Shown here: piece by piece, positions 52,806 to 61,326 of the stretch
Layout: each line of letters opens with the position of its first letter
Position numbering within the stretch: position 1 is the stretch's first letter
From: DRPG01 sp964655065
GTDB taxonomy: Bacteria; Myxococcota_A; UBA796; GCA-2862545
Assembly (NCBI GenBank): GCA_964655065.1
Contig: CAZZLC010000001.1
Span: 186,001 to 250,000 of the forward strand
Direction of reading: 5' to 3'
Length of the DNA: 64,000 nucleotides
Program-made: the position numbers and the translations under genes
Notes under the pieces: model-generated
The model's input: only the letters and a program-made list of their open reading frames with translations
Told to the model about the DNA's origin: nothing
Database searches by the model: none

Positions 52806-53797
52806 TCTGGTGGACGTTCGCCGCTGCGATGGCTGTCGAGACCCTGGACCCCTCGGCTCCCGGGCCCGTCGACCAAGAGAGCTCGTCGTGGCCCATCGTG
52901 GGCGGCGAGGTCGCCCCTCCGGGCGTCGCCCCGGAGGTCGGAGCCCTGTTCGTGGCCGACCTCTACGGGTGCACGGCGGTGCTGGTGGCGCCAGATCTCG
53001 TCCTGTCCGCCGGTCACTGCTGGTCCGCCACCTCGTTGCCCAAGTCCGTCCGGCTGGGGGCTTCCGACCACGCCACCGACGAGGGCGAGCTCGTGCCGGT
53101 GGTCGACGACTGGCGAATGCCCGACTACCTCGAAGCCTACGACATCGCGCTCTTCGCCCTCGAGCGCCCCGCCCTCGCCGCCCCGGCTCGCCTGCTGCGA
53201 ACCTGCGAGGCCGAGGACCTTCTCTTCGACGGCGCTCGGGCCACGATCCTCGGCTACGGCGCGACCGACCTCGATGCACTGCAGACCACCACGCAGCTCC
53301 ACCAGGCCATGGTGACCATCGAGGACGCCGACTGCAGCGATCTCGAGCGCGGATGCCGATCGTCGGTTTCACCGGGAGGCGAGCTTCGCGCTGGCGGCGA
53401 CGGCGTGGACACGTGCGTCGGCGACAGCGGCGGGCCTCTGTACGTCGAGGGGCCGGATGGACCGGTGCTCGCGGGCATCACGAGCCGCTCGGCCCTCCCC
53501 GCCCCCACGAACTGCGGGAGCGGGGGCCTCTACGTCCGCGTCGACGCGATCGTGGACTGGATCGAGGCGACGAGCGGCCAGACGCTGCCGGCGCAGCCCT
53601 GCGATCCCCCTCTCAACCAGGACACGGCCGTGGGCCCGGCGGACACGGGCCTCGCGACAGGTGGGCCCGAGAGCTGCGGATGCGCGAACTCGAGCGCGCC
53701 GGGGTCCGGGCTCCTCGTCGTGGCCCTGCTCAGCGCTCTGGCGCGAGGTCGCGCTCGACCCGGATGTCGGGAAGGTCGCCCTCCCCGGCGAGGGTGA
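52802..53797 (+). CDS. trypsin-like serine protease with MYXO-CTERM-like tail
   Basis: The 331-residue secreted protease has chymotrypsin-fold motifs: N-terminal IVGGEVAPP, the His in LSAGHC near residue 70, Asp in YDIALFALE, and Ser in DTCVGDSGGPLY near residue 210. A non-canonical N terminus of about 20 residues may be the signal. The last 60 residues contain DTG-rich linker repeats, a CGC pair, a hydrophobic stretch (GLLVVALLSALA) and an Arg-rich end, the layout of MYXO-CTERM surface-sorting tails. The final 68 bases overlap the convergent kinase gene. Confidence 0.82.
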   Translation: MIWWTFAAAMAVETLDPSAPGPVDQESSSWPIVGGEVAPPGVAPEVGALFVADLYGCTAVLVAPDLVLSAGHCWSATSLPKSVRLGASDHATDEGELVPVVDDWRMPDYLEAYDIALFALERPALAAPARLLRTCEAEDLLFDGARATILGYGATDLDALQTTTQLHQAMVTIEDADCSDLERGCRSSVSPGGELRAGGDGVDTCVGDSGGPLYVEGPDGPVLAGITSRSALPAPTNCGSGGLYVRVDAIVDWIEATSGQTLPAQPCDPPLNQDTAVGPADTGLATGGPESCGCANSSAPGSGLLVVALLSALARGRARPGCREGRPPRRG

Positions 53798-55397
53798 CCC
53801 AGGGCACGACCAGGACGTCACGGAGAGAGGCACATCCGAGTGGACAATCGGGCCAGCACCCCTCGACGTCGGCATCGCAGGCTCCGACGTCGATCTCGAG
53901 CTCGTGACGACCAGGCCACACGTCCTCGAACGTGATGGCGTAGTACGTCGGCGTGGTGCCAGGCTCGCCGGCGAGCGAGCCCCGGACCGGATAGCGCGGA
54001 CGGGCCTTGCGGGGCCGGAAGATCGGCCGCTCGAGCTCCGGCGCGAGCGCGGGGAGATCGACCACCACCGTCCGCGACTGCAGGCCGAGCTCGACGGCGA
54101 CCGCCACCTGATCGGGCTCGACGAGCTCGACACCCCGCGCACACCACACCGGACACTCGACGTCGACGTCCCAGCAGGCCGTGCAGTCGACGCCCGCGAC
54201 CCAGGAGAGCTCGACCGGCACCCGAGCGATGTCGTTCAGCACCGCGATCTCGTCGCGCCCCACGAGCACCCGCGGGGTGTCGGGACCCGAGACGACGAAC
54301 GGAATGCCCTCGGGACGGCCCAGGACCTTCACCTCGATGGAGCGAGGGAGCTCGGACTCGGCCGGGAGCAGCAAGGGCTCGGGAACGACCTCCTCGGCCG
54401 GAGGCTCGGAGAACGCGATCACGAACTGCTCGGCCGCCGCGACGGCGGACGGGGCATCGTCGAGGGGAAGGGCGGCGTACAACGCCATCGCCGACACGGC
54501 GCCCACCGTGGCGAGGCCCACCACGATCGCCGGCCTCACCCACCTGGCGCGAGGGGGGGGGCCGACCGGTGCGCCGCTGCGAAACCACTCCAGCGCTTGC
54601 CGGGCGCTCTCGGGACGCCGTTCGGGGTCCGGCTCCGTCAGGGCCGCAATCAGCCGTCGGACCGGCCCTGGCACGTCGGGTCCCGCGTCGAGGGCCGGCG
54701 CGTCGTGCTTGACCATCATGATCTGCACGAGCTGCTGTTTCAGGGTCCCCTCTCCCGACAGGGGGTAGGCCCAACGGCCGTGCAAGAGCTCCCAGAACAC
54801 CACGCCGATCGCGTAGAGGTCCCAGTGCACGGGATCGAGCCCCTCCGGCTGCCCCCACTCGGGCGGCGCGTAGGAGACCGTGCCGAAGGTGAACCCCTGG
54901 GTCGTGAGCCGACCGTACTCGGGCTGGACCGCCAGCCCGAAGTCCACGATCTTGACCTGTCCCTCTGCGGTGAGAAGCAGGTTCGCGGGCTTGAGATCGC
55001 GGTGGCAGACCCCACGCTCGTGCATGTAGACCAGCGCCTCGAGGGCCTGCTCCACGATCGCGGTGGCCTCTTCGATGGAGGTCGTTCGAGCGCGGATGCG
55101 TTCCTCGAGCGACTCGCCTTCGACGTACTCCATCTCGAGGTAGGGCGGATCGGACTCCATGGAGACGCTGCGCACCTGCACGATGTTGGGATGCTCGAGC
55201 GAGAAGAGGATCTCGGCCTCACGAAGGAACCTTGCCGACGCGTCTTCGTGCTCGCTCGGACGATCGAGCACCTTGATCGCGGCCAGGATGCGCTCGCTCG
55301 CGACGTTGTGGCAGCGGTAGACCGAGCCCATGCCCCCGGTGCCGAGGCGGGCATCGATGACCCATTCGCCGATTCGTTCGCCCTCGACGGCCGACAA
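53730..55397 (-). CDS. membrane Ser/Thr kinase with Cys-rich extracellular domain
   Basis: The product is a 555-residue Hanks-type kinase. The kinase domain spans about residues 10-275: GTGGMGSVYRC, AAIKVLDR, catalytic GVCHRDLKPANLLL, DFGLAV, and FGTVSYAPPEW. One transmembrane helix (about 293-313) leads to an outer domain of about 240 residues with three Cys clusters (VDCTACWDVDVECPVWC, and ACDADVEGCWPDCPLGC). TTG 55397 is the start, behind GGGGGAAGCG; no ATG gives a complete N lobe. It is divergent from the ABC exporter genes. Confidence 0.88.
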   Translation of the reverse strand: MSAVEGERIGEWVIDARLGTGGMGSVYRCHNVASERILAAIKVLDRPSEHEDASARFLREAEILFSLEHPNIVQVRSVSMESDPPYLEMEYVEGESLEERIRARTTSIEEATAIVEQALEALVYMHERGVCHRDLKPANLLLTAEGQVKIVDFGLAVQPEYGRLTTQGFTFGTVSYAPPEWGQPEGLDPVHWDLYAIGVVFWELLHGRWAYPLSGEGTLKQQLVQIMMVKHDAPALDAGPDVPGPVRRLIAALTEPDPERRPESARQALEWFRSGAPVGPPPRARWVRPAIVVGLATVGAVSAMALYAALPLDDAPSAVAAAEQFVIAFSEPPAEEVVPEPLLLPAESELPRSIEVKVLGRPEGIPFVVSGPDTPRVLVGRDEIAVLNDIARVPVELSWVAGVDCTACWDVDVECPVWCARGVELVEPDQVAVAVELGLQSRTVVVDLPALAPELERPIFRPRKARPRYPVRGSLAGEPGTTPTYYAITFEDVWPGRHELEIDVGACDADVEGCWPDCPLGCASLRDVLVVPWVTLAGEGDLPDIRVERDLAPER

Positions 55398-55540
55398 CGC
55401 TTCCCCCGACGCTTCCCTGCAGCGCTTTCACTCATAGCACCGACCAGAAAGCACGACCGACGAATCGCCGGTCAGACTCCGACCGGTCCGCCCCGCTCGG
55501 TCGCCGGCTCTTCGTCTCGCATCCGGTTAAATGGCGCTCC

Positions 55541-56464
55541 GTGACGACGCCTGCACTAGCCGTGCGCGGCCTCACCCGACGCTACGGCGCGCGGGTGGCG
55601 GTCGACGATCTCCACCTCACCGTCCAGCCGGGCGACATCTACGGTTTTCTCGGTCCCAACGGCGCGGGAAAGACGACGGCGATGCGCTGCATGCTCGATC
55701 TCATCCGCCGCGACGCGGGTGAGGTCGAGATCTTCGGACTCACCGGGCGAGAGGCCCGCCACCAGGTGGGGGCGCTGGTCGAATCGCCCGCATTCCACAC
55801 CTGGCTCTCGGGGTGGGGCAACCTCTCGCTCTCCGCCGAGCTCCGCGGGTTGGCCCCCGAGACGATCGACGGCGAGCTCGACCGCGTGCTCACCCTGGTC
55901 GGGCTCAGGGAGCGAGCGAAGGATCCCGTGGGAGCCTACTCGCAGGGCATGCGCCAGCGCCTGGGCATCGCCCGCGCCTTGCTCGGTCGGCCTCCGCTGT
56001 TGCTCCTCGACGAACCCACCAACGGCCTCGACCCGCAGGGCATGCACGAGGTCCGCGCGCTCGTGCGCAGCCTCGCCGCGCAGGTGGACGTCACGATCTT
56101 CTTGTCCTCGCACCTGCTCGCCGAGGTCGAGGCGGTCTGCAACCGCGTCGGCATCCTCACCCGAGGCCGACTCCGCGCCGAAGGCGACGTGGGGTCGCTG
56201 ATCGCCGAGTCCCAGAAGGCCGTGCGGAGCGTCGAGATCGGGGCCACGGACCCTGACGCGCTGCTGGCCGCGGCCGAAGCCATCGAGGGCCTCGAGGCCG
56301 ACGGCCGCACGCCGCAGGGGCGCCACCGGTTCGCGGTGTCGCGGGCCGTGCCCGAGCTCGTGGCCGATCTCGTCGCGCGCGGCGTGGCCCTCACGGCAGT
56401 CGTGCCGCGGGAGCACGACCTCGAGGCCGTGTTCCTCGAGGTCACGAAGGAGTCCGGCGAGTGA
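55541..56464 (+). CDS. ABC transporter ATP-binding protein
   Basis: ATPase of a two-gene ABC-2-type exporter. The product is 307 residues with Walker A GPNGAGKTT near residue 39, Q-loop, signature YSQGMRQRLGIARAL in place of LSGGQ, Walker B LLLLDEPTNGLDPQG and the switch His in LSSHL. A C-terminal DrrA-like extension of about 90 residues follows. GTG 55541 opens the first conserved strand. The stop overlaps the permease start (GTGA). Substrate is unknown. Confidence 0.92.
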   Translation: MTTPALAVRGLTRRYGARVAVDDLHLTVQPGDIYGFLGPNGAGKTTAMRCMLDLIRRDAGEVEIFGLTGREARHQVGALVESPAFHTWLSGWGNLSLSAELRGLAPETIDGELDRVLTLVGLRERAKDPVGAYSQGMRQRLGIARALLGRPPLLLLDEPTNGLDPQGMHEVRALVRSLAAQVDVTIFLSSHLLAEVEAVCNRVGILTRGRLRAEGDVGSLIAESQKAVRSVEIGATDPDALLAAAEAIEGLEADGRTPQGRHRFAVSRAVPELVADLVARGVALTAVVPREHDLEAVFLEVTKESGE

Positions 56465-57297
56465 GAACCGTTCCCCCCATCCAGCGCGTGCTGGGCCGCG
56501 TGATGCTCGTCGAGGTCCGCAAGCTCTTCTCGAACCGGCTCGCGTGGGCGGGGTGGCTCTTCTTGTTCGTGGTTACCGCCGTCGTCGTCTTCGTGGTCGA
56601 CGTGCTCGTGATCAACGCACCGGATGCGACGGGACCTCGCACCGTCCCCGCCGCCGTCTCGGCCGCCATCGGCATCCGCGGGGTGTTCCTCGGCCAGATC
56701 TGGCTCACCGTGCTCGCCGCCTCCGCTTTCGCGGGCGAGTACGTGGCACGCACCCTTCGCGAGGACGTAGCGACCGGCGTTCCACGCTGGGCCCTGCTCC
56801 TCGGCAAGTGGGTCGCCCTGGGCGCCTGGTCGCTGGTTTCGCTCGTGGGTCAGCTGCTGGTGGGCAGCCTCTTCGGCATCGGAGCGCTCGAGGTCTCGGG
56901 TGACTGGATCGGCATGCTCTCCGCTCTCGCCGGCACGCTGGTCAGCGAACTCGGCTTCCTCGCGATGGCGCTGTTCGTCGCGGTCGGCGTGCGTCGCGTG
57001 GCCGCCTCGATCGTGGCCGTGCTCCTCTTCATGGGGATCGAGCGGGCGGTGACCGCGGCGGTATCCGTCCTCGCGAGCCTCGATCCCACCACCCAGGACT
57101 GGCTGCTTCCCGGCATCCCCATCGAAGACATCGCGAACGTCGCCCTTCCCTGGTTCCCCGCCTATGCCTGGGGCACCGGACTGGAGCTCGCGATCGGCAA
57201 TCCGATCGCGTCGGCGACCTGGCTCGCGCTGGTCGGCTGGACGGCGCTGTTCGCCGCAGGCGCCACGCTCTGGTTCGAGCGCCTCGACATGCCGTGA
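56461..57297 (+). CDS. ABC-2-type transporter permease
   Basis: The 278-residue integral membrane partner of the ATPase above has about six transmembrane helices. The first block (VMLVEVRKLFSNRLAWAGWLFLF) is the classic ABC-2 permease N terminus. The next (AFAGEYVARTLREDVATGVPRWALLLGK) is the coupling-helix region characteristic of this family. GTG 56461 overlaps the ATPase stop. The stop abuts the stop of the convergent lipoprotein gene, with no gap. Confidence 0.88.
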   Translation: MRTVPPIQRVLGRVMLVEVRKLFSNRLAWAGWLFLFVVTAVVVFVVDVLVINAPDATGPRTVPAAVSAAIGIRGVFLGQIWLTVLAASAFAGEYVARTLREDVATGVPRWALLLGKWVALGAWSLVSLVGQLLVGSLFGIGALEVSGDWIGMLSALAGTLVSELGFLAMALFVAVGVRRVAASIVAVLLFMGIERAVTAAVSVLASLDPTTQDWLLPGIPIEDIANVALPWFPAYAWGTGLELAIGNPIASATWLALVGWTALFAAGATLWFERLDMP

Positions 57298-57630
57298 TCA
57301 GGGCGTCTTCTTGCCCTGGAGCTCGATGGCCGGGCACTCGGTCGGCGACTCCCCGGTGAGGCACTCGAAGAAGGCACAGCCCGAAACGCCCTCGTCTCGG
57401 CAGAAGTCGAAGATCGCGTCGAGGTCGGCCCGCTCCTGGGACGACAGCTGCTCGATCACCACCCCCGTCGCCTGGCGGCACTCGTCGAGGGTGAAGGACT
57501 CGTCGACGGGATCGCCGAGCTCGTCGCAGCAGGCGAACGTCTCCTGGCAGTCGACGGTCGTGGAGTAGCCCTGCGTATCGCAGGCAGGGGCCACGCACAG
57601 AGCGAAGGCGAAGAGGATCGTCTCACGCAT
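57298..57630 (-). CDS. small 8-Cys lipoprotein
   Basis: The product is a 110-residue precursor. The signal (ETILFAFALCVAPAC) ends in a plausible lipobox. Eight further cysteines follow (among them FACCDEL, DECRQ, FDFCRDEGVSGCAFFEC), giving the same length and Cys count as the lipoprotein at 16130-16462, though the spacing differs. ATG 57628-57630 has GGAG upstream. It is the last of three reverse genes, 26 bases downstream of the zinc-ribbon membrane protein. Function is unknown. Confidence 0.65.
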   Translation of the reverse strand: MRETILFAFALCVAPACDTQGYSTTVDCQETFACCDELGDPVDESFTLDECRQATGVVIEQLSSQERADLDAIFDFCRDEGVSGCAFFECLTGESPTECPAIELQGKKTP

Positions 57631-57656
57631 CGGCAACTCCGGGCAGACGCGGAGAA

Positions 57657-58115
57657 CTATCCCGGACCCCAACCCGAGAGGTAGATCACCCCGAAGAAGA
57701 AGAGCAGCGAGAAGGGAAGCGACAGAGCGAGTGCCTGCGCGGCGGCTCGCGGGCGCTCCCGGCGCCACCACAGCGCAGCCACCAGACCGGGCAGCGGGGT
57801 GAGCAACAGGCTCGTCGCCATCATCCCGAGCCGCTCGGCCACGGTGAGCCCCTCGTCGGTCGCGAAGTGCGAGCCCAGCGCCCGACGCGCGATGTCGAGA
57901 GACGCCCGGCTCGGACGGAGATTCTCGCCCGCCTTGACTCGCCGCTCCACCTCGTCGAGCTGCTCGCGGGTCAGGTACTGGTCCGAGAGCAGCCACGACA
58001 CGAGCCGGCCGTCGCCTTCGGGTCGATGGCCACAGCTGGGGCAGACCTGCTCGAAGCCGCCTCGGTCGTTCCCGCACTGGATGCAGATTGCGCGTGCCAC
58101 GACCCTCTCTATCAT
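57657..58115 (-). CDS. zinc-ribbon membrane protein
   Basis: The 152-residue protein begins with a four-Cys zinc ribbon, C-x2-C-x10-C-x2-C (CIQCGNDRGGFEQVCPSC, residues 11-28). A charged helical middle (LTREQLDEVERRVKAGENL) follows, then two transmembrane helices at the C terminus (about 95-115 and 125-148). This resembles small membrane-tethered zinc-ribbon proteins but no family is recognised. The start overlaps the stop of the degenerate ATPase gene (ATGA), so the two are coupled. Confidence 0.6.
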   Translation of the reverse strand: MIERVVARAICIQCGNDRGGFEQVCPSCGHRPEGDGRLVSWLLSDQYLTREQLDEVERRVKAGENLRPSRASLDIARRALGSHFATDEGLTVAERLGMMATSLLLTPLPGLVAALWWRRERPRAAAQALALSLPFSLLFFFGVIYLSGWGPG

Positions 58116-59032
58116 CGAGCCGCGGCCGGCCCCGAGGGAACCACGAACACCTGCTCGATCGGGGCGTCATCGGCCTCGGGAAGACCGGCGAGGAACGCCT
58201 CGTCGGCCGACGTGGTGTCCACTGCAACCAGCACGTCGGGACGCACGACGTGAGCGGCCGTCGCGAGGCGCAACCCGTCTGCCGCGTAGCGCCCGAGCTG
58301 GCGAAGGCGCAGCGGTTCGTCGCCGAACACGATCTCGAGTCCGTCGCCGAGTCGGGCGAACCGGGGCTCGGGCAGCTCCCACGGCGGGTGGGCCAGCGCC
58401 CCGAGCGCGCGCCGACCTGCCGGATCGCTCGGGTGAAGCCACGCCTCGTGGAGGGCCTTGGTCGTTGGCTCGACGTGCGGATCGGTCCGAGCGAAGCGAC
58501 TGGCGACGTCGCGGACGAGCTCGGGCAGCCACGCGGGGCGCTCGGCCCCCACGGGCTCGAAGGGGCGATCACCGAGCCGTACCCCGAGCAGACTCGGGGT
58601 CATGACGGTCCGGGTGCCGTTGAAGAGCCAGCCGACCTTGAGCGCGAGCACGGGGTCCTCACCGAGCCCCACCGCCACCCGCGGGTCGCGAACCGCCGCG
58701 GCGCGCATCCTGCCGAACAGCGGCGGATCCAGAGCGAGAAAGGCCTCGACACGGACGGCGGGGGCCTCGGGGTCCACCGCGGCGTCGACCGAGCGGGGGG
58801 CGAGGCCGTGGACCTCGACCGAGCCCTCCCCGATCCACTCCAGCGTACGACCCCACGACAACGCCGCGAGGCCGGCGCGCGGCGAGCCGGACAGCCCCAC
58901 GGCGAACAGCGTGAGCGCGTCGGCGATGGCGACACCGGCGGGTCCCGCGGGAAGCCGCACGAAGCGCGGCAGCTCGACGAGGTCCTCGGTGACGTGGCGC
59001 ATGCCCTCGATCCGCAGCTCGGTCACGTACAT
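58112..59032 (-). CDS. RecF/SMC-like protein with degenerate nucleotide-binding motifs
   Basis: The product is 306 residues. The first 45 (VTELRIEGMRHVTEDLVELP, then GPAGVAIADALTLFA) follow the N terminus of RecF/SMC-like ATPases, where a strand and a fixed spacing lead to GPNGxGKSxxxxAL. Here the Gly-Lys-Ser is missing and the loop is shortened. Near residues 245-280 (LRQLGRYAADGLRLATA, VRPDVLVAVD) the order mimics the signature helix and Walker B. I infer a catalytically dead ATPase fold. ATG 59032 has GGGAGG upstream. It leads the zinc-ribbon and lipoprotein genes. Confidence 0.5.
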   Translation of the reverse strand: MYVTELRIEGMRHVTEDLVELPRFVRLPAGPAGVAIADALTLFAVGLSGSPRAGLAALSWGRTLEWIGEGSVEVHGLAPRSVDAAVDPEAPAVRVEAFLALDPPLFGRMRAAAVRDPRVAVGLGEDPVLALKVGWLFNGTRTVMTPSLLGVRLGDRPFEPVGAERPAWLPELVRDVASRFARTDPHVEPTTKALHEAWLHPSDPAGRRALGALAHPPWELPEPRFARLGDGLEIVFGDEPLRLRQLGRYAADGLRLATAAHVVRPDVLVAVDTTSADEAFLAGLPEADDAPIEQVFVVPSGPAAAR

Positions 59033-59125
59033 GGCTCGGCCTCCCGGTTGCAGCATCGCCGCTGCTCTCTGGGACGATAGTTTGATCTCCTTTCCGGGCG
59101 GAGGCCCCGCTCGACGGAGCACACT

Positions 59126-59725
59126 GTGTCGTCTGCCTTTCCCGTGGTCCTCCTGCCCCCGAACGACGATCGGGTCCTCTCGCTCGTCGAGAGCATGGCG
59201 CACATCGACTACAGCTACCCGCCCGACCTCGTGGGCGGCACCTGGGCCACCGATCTGCCCGAGGGCTGGTACGACGACCACACCGAGAAGCCGATCGGTC
59301 GCGGGAGGATCGTCTTCGACCGCGCAGTCGCGGCGCTTCACCGGTGGGTCCAGTTCGATCTCGGATGGGTGCGGCCGCTGTCGTCCACCGTGCCGTTGCT
59401 CGAGGGGCAGCTCTTCGCCTTCACGTCGCGGCAGGTCGCGGTCTGGTCGGTCAACGTCTGCCGGATCGTCAGGGTCGTCGACGACAACGAGGCCGGGATC
59501 CGCCGATTCGGCTTCTCCTACGGCACCCTGGAGCGTCACGCCGTGCGGGGCGAGGAGCGGTTCCTCATCACCCACGACGAGCGCACCGACGTCGTGAGCT
59601 TCGGGATCCGCAAGTTTTCCATGCCCGCACACTGGCTGTTGTGGGCGACCCTGCCTCTGGTTCGATACGTCCAGGAGCGTTTCACGCACGACGCGATCGC
59701 GAGGATCGCCCGCGAGGTCGAATGA
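59126..59725 (+). CDS. DUF1990 family protein
   Basis: The 199-residue protein matches the DUF1990 pattern: IGRGRIVFDRAVAALHRW, FDLGWV, VNVCRIVRVVDD, FGFSYGTLERHAVRGEERF and a terminal FSMPAHWLLW block. The family has no assigned function. The start is GTG 59126. The stop overlaps the next gene (ATGA), an NAD(P)-binding protein, so the two probably work together. The gene is divergent from the degenerate ATPase with a 93-base gap. Confidence 0.75.
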   Translation: MSSAFPVVLLPPNDDRVLSLVESMAHIDYSYPPDLVGGTWATDLPEGWYDDHTEKPIGRGRIVFDRAVAALHRWVQFDLGWVRPLSSTVPLLEGQLFAFTSRQVAVWSVNVCRIVRVVDDNEAGIRRFGFSYGTLERHAVRGEERFLITHDERTDVVSFGIRKFSMPAHWLLWATLPLVRYVQERFTHDAIARIAREVE

Positions 59726-60705
59726 CTCGTCCCGTTCTCGTGGCCGGCGCGACCGGCTTCGTCGGACACCACGTCGTCGAGCGACTCCTCGAGCTCGACG
59801 TGCGCGTGGTCGGGGGGAGTCGTGATCCGGATCGCGCCCGGCGCTCGTCCTCCCTCGGGGACCGCATCGACTGGGTCCGCTTCGACGTCGGCGACCCCGA
59901 GACGCACGCCCCGGCCCTCGAGGGCATCCGTGCCCTGGTCTACCTGGTGCACCTGATGCGCGCCGACAGCGACGATCTCGTGGCTCTCGAAGAGACCTCG
60001 GCGCGCTCGGTGGCCCGGGCGGCGGCAGAGGCGGGACTCGAGCGCATCGTCTACCTCGGCGGCCCCGAGCCCCGCACCGGAGCTTCGCCCTCGCCTCACC
60101 TGCGTGCTCGACACGTCACGGGTCACGCGCTCCGGGCAGGAGAGGTGCCCTGCATCGAGCTTCAGGCCGCGATGATCATCGGAGCCGAGTCCCAGAGCTG
60201 GTGCATCGTGCGGGACCTCGCACTGCGGCTCCCCGTGATGGTCCTGCCCGCGTGGCTCGATCGCGTGTCCCAGCCCATCGGCATCGACGACGTGGTCGAC
60301 GTGCTCGTGAAGGCGCTCACCCCTCCGGTCGAGGGCTCGGCGCGGATTGGCCTGCCCGGTCCCGAGGCCGTCTCCGGGCGGGAGATCCTGATGCGGGTCG
60401 CCGCCCACGCCGACATTCGGCCCGTCATGGTTCGCGTACCCCTGCTCACGCCACGGCTCTCGAGCCACTGGATCCGCCTCGTCTCGCGCGCCGACTTCAC
60501 CGTGGCTCGTCAGCTCGTCGACGGCCTCCAGGACGACCTGCTCGCCTGCGAACCGACGTGGTGGCAGCTCACGGGCGACGAGCCCACGCCGCTCGACGAG
60601 TGCATCCGTCGCGCCCTGCGGGCCGAGCCCCCGTCGTCCCTTCCTCCGTGGCAGCGCTCCTGGGAGCGTCTCGTCGCCCGGTTCTCGCTCTCCCCCGATC
60701 GCTGA
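59722..60705 (+). CDS. NAD(P)-binding atypical short-chain dehydrogenase/epimerase-like protein
   Basis: The product is 327 residues with an N-terminal Rossmann fold: LVAGATGFVGHHVVERL (GxxGxxG) at residues 6-22, an Arg favouring NADP in GGSRDPDRA, and ALVYLVHLM in the place of the usual substrate strand. The catalytic Tyr-Lys of classical enzymes is not evident. The middle region (QLQAAMIIG-like ELQAAMIIGAES, QPIGIDDVVDVL) is typical of NmrA/YbjT-like atypical SDRs. ATG 59722 overlaps the DUF1990 stop. Substrate is unknown. Confidence 0.78.
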   Translation: MTRPVLVAGATGFVGHHVVERLLELDVRVVGGSRDPDRARRSSSLGDRIDWVRFDVGDPETHAPALEGIRALVYLVHLMRADSDDLVALEETSARSVARAAAEAGLERIVYLGGPEPRTGASPSPHLRARHVTGHALRAGEVPCIELQAAMIIGAESQSWCIVRDLALRLPVMVLPAWLDRVSQPIGIDDVVDVLVKALTPPVEGSARIGLPGPEAVSGREILMRVAAHADIRPVMVRVPLLTPRLSSHWIRLVSRADFTVARQLVDGLQDDLLACEPTWWQLTGDEPTPLDECIRRALRAEPPSSLPPWQRSWERLVARFSLSPDR

Positions 60706-60779
60706 AGCGTCACTCGTCACCGGCTGTGAAAGCGCAGATCACAATCCGGGGATCGTTGGCCACCAGATGTTGCAGGCGG

Positions 60780-60807
60780 TTGACCGCCCTCGCGGACCCT
60801 GGATACC
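60780..60807 (+). promoter_or_regulatory. candidate sigma-70-type promoter of the atp operon
   Basis: TTGACC (60780-60785), a 16-base spacer and GATACC (60802-60807) lie 75 bases before the first atp start codon, inside the 177-base gap after the SDR gene. The same arrangement with 13 of 16 identical spacer bases occurs before ileS at 30603-30630, which strengthens both calls. Confidence 0.5.
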
Positions 60808-60882
60808 GGACCGGCCACCCCACGGATCCGGGCGCCGACGACCAAGCGTCCGCAATTTCCGGGAACCAAGCTGGAATCCCGC

Positions 60883-61317
60883 ATGCGCATCATCCCCGAT
60901 CTGACGCACACGATCCTCCTCACCATCCCCTTCTTCGTGGCCATCTTCGGCATGTACGCCATCCTCTGGCGCCCCCTCATCGACTGGATGGACGAGCGTG
61001 AGGGCCTCGAGAGCAAGGCCAAGAAGGAGGCCGCCGAGCTCGAGGACGCGGCTGGTGACCAGCTCGCGCGCATCGAGTCTCGGCTCGCCGAGTCCCAGCG
61101 CGAGGCCATGGAGCTCCGCAGCACCGCGCGCGAGCGGGCCCTCTCGAAGGAGGCCGAGATCGTCGCGGCGGCCCGCGAGAAGGCCGAGAAGCGCGTCGAC
61201 GAAGAAATCCAGCGGCTCGAGACCGAGCGCGAGGCGGCGCAGCACGCGCTGAAGGAGACGGCGAGCTCGCTGTCCCAGGCCATCGCCTCTCGCGTGCTCG
61301 GCCGCGAACTGACCTGA
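60883..61317 (+). CDS. atpF': ATP synthase F0 subunit b'
   Basis: One of two b-type stator subunits of F1F0 ATP synthase. The 144-residue protein has an N-terminal membrane helix (about 8-27, ILLTIPFFVAIFGMYAILW) followed by a long charged coiled coil rich in Glu, Ala and Arg to the C terminus. Having two divergent b genes in tandem, b' then b, is usual in deltaproteobacteria and photosynthetic bacteria. Start ATG 60883 has only a weak upstream GGAA. The next gene begins nine bases on. Confidence 0.88.
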   Translation: MRIIPDLTHTILLTIPFFVAIFGMYAILWRPLIDWMDEREGLESKAKKEAAELEDAAGDQLARIESRLAESQREAMELRSTARERALSKEAEIVAAAREKAEKRVDEEIQRLETEREAAQHALKETASSLSQAIASRVLGRELT

Positions 61318-61326
61318 GAGGCACCG

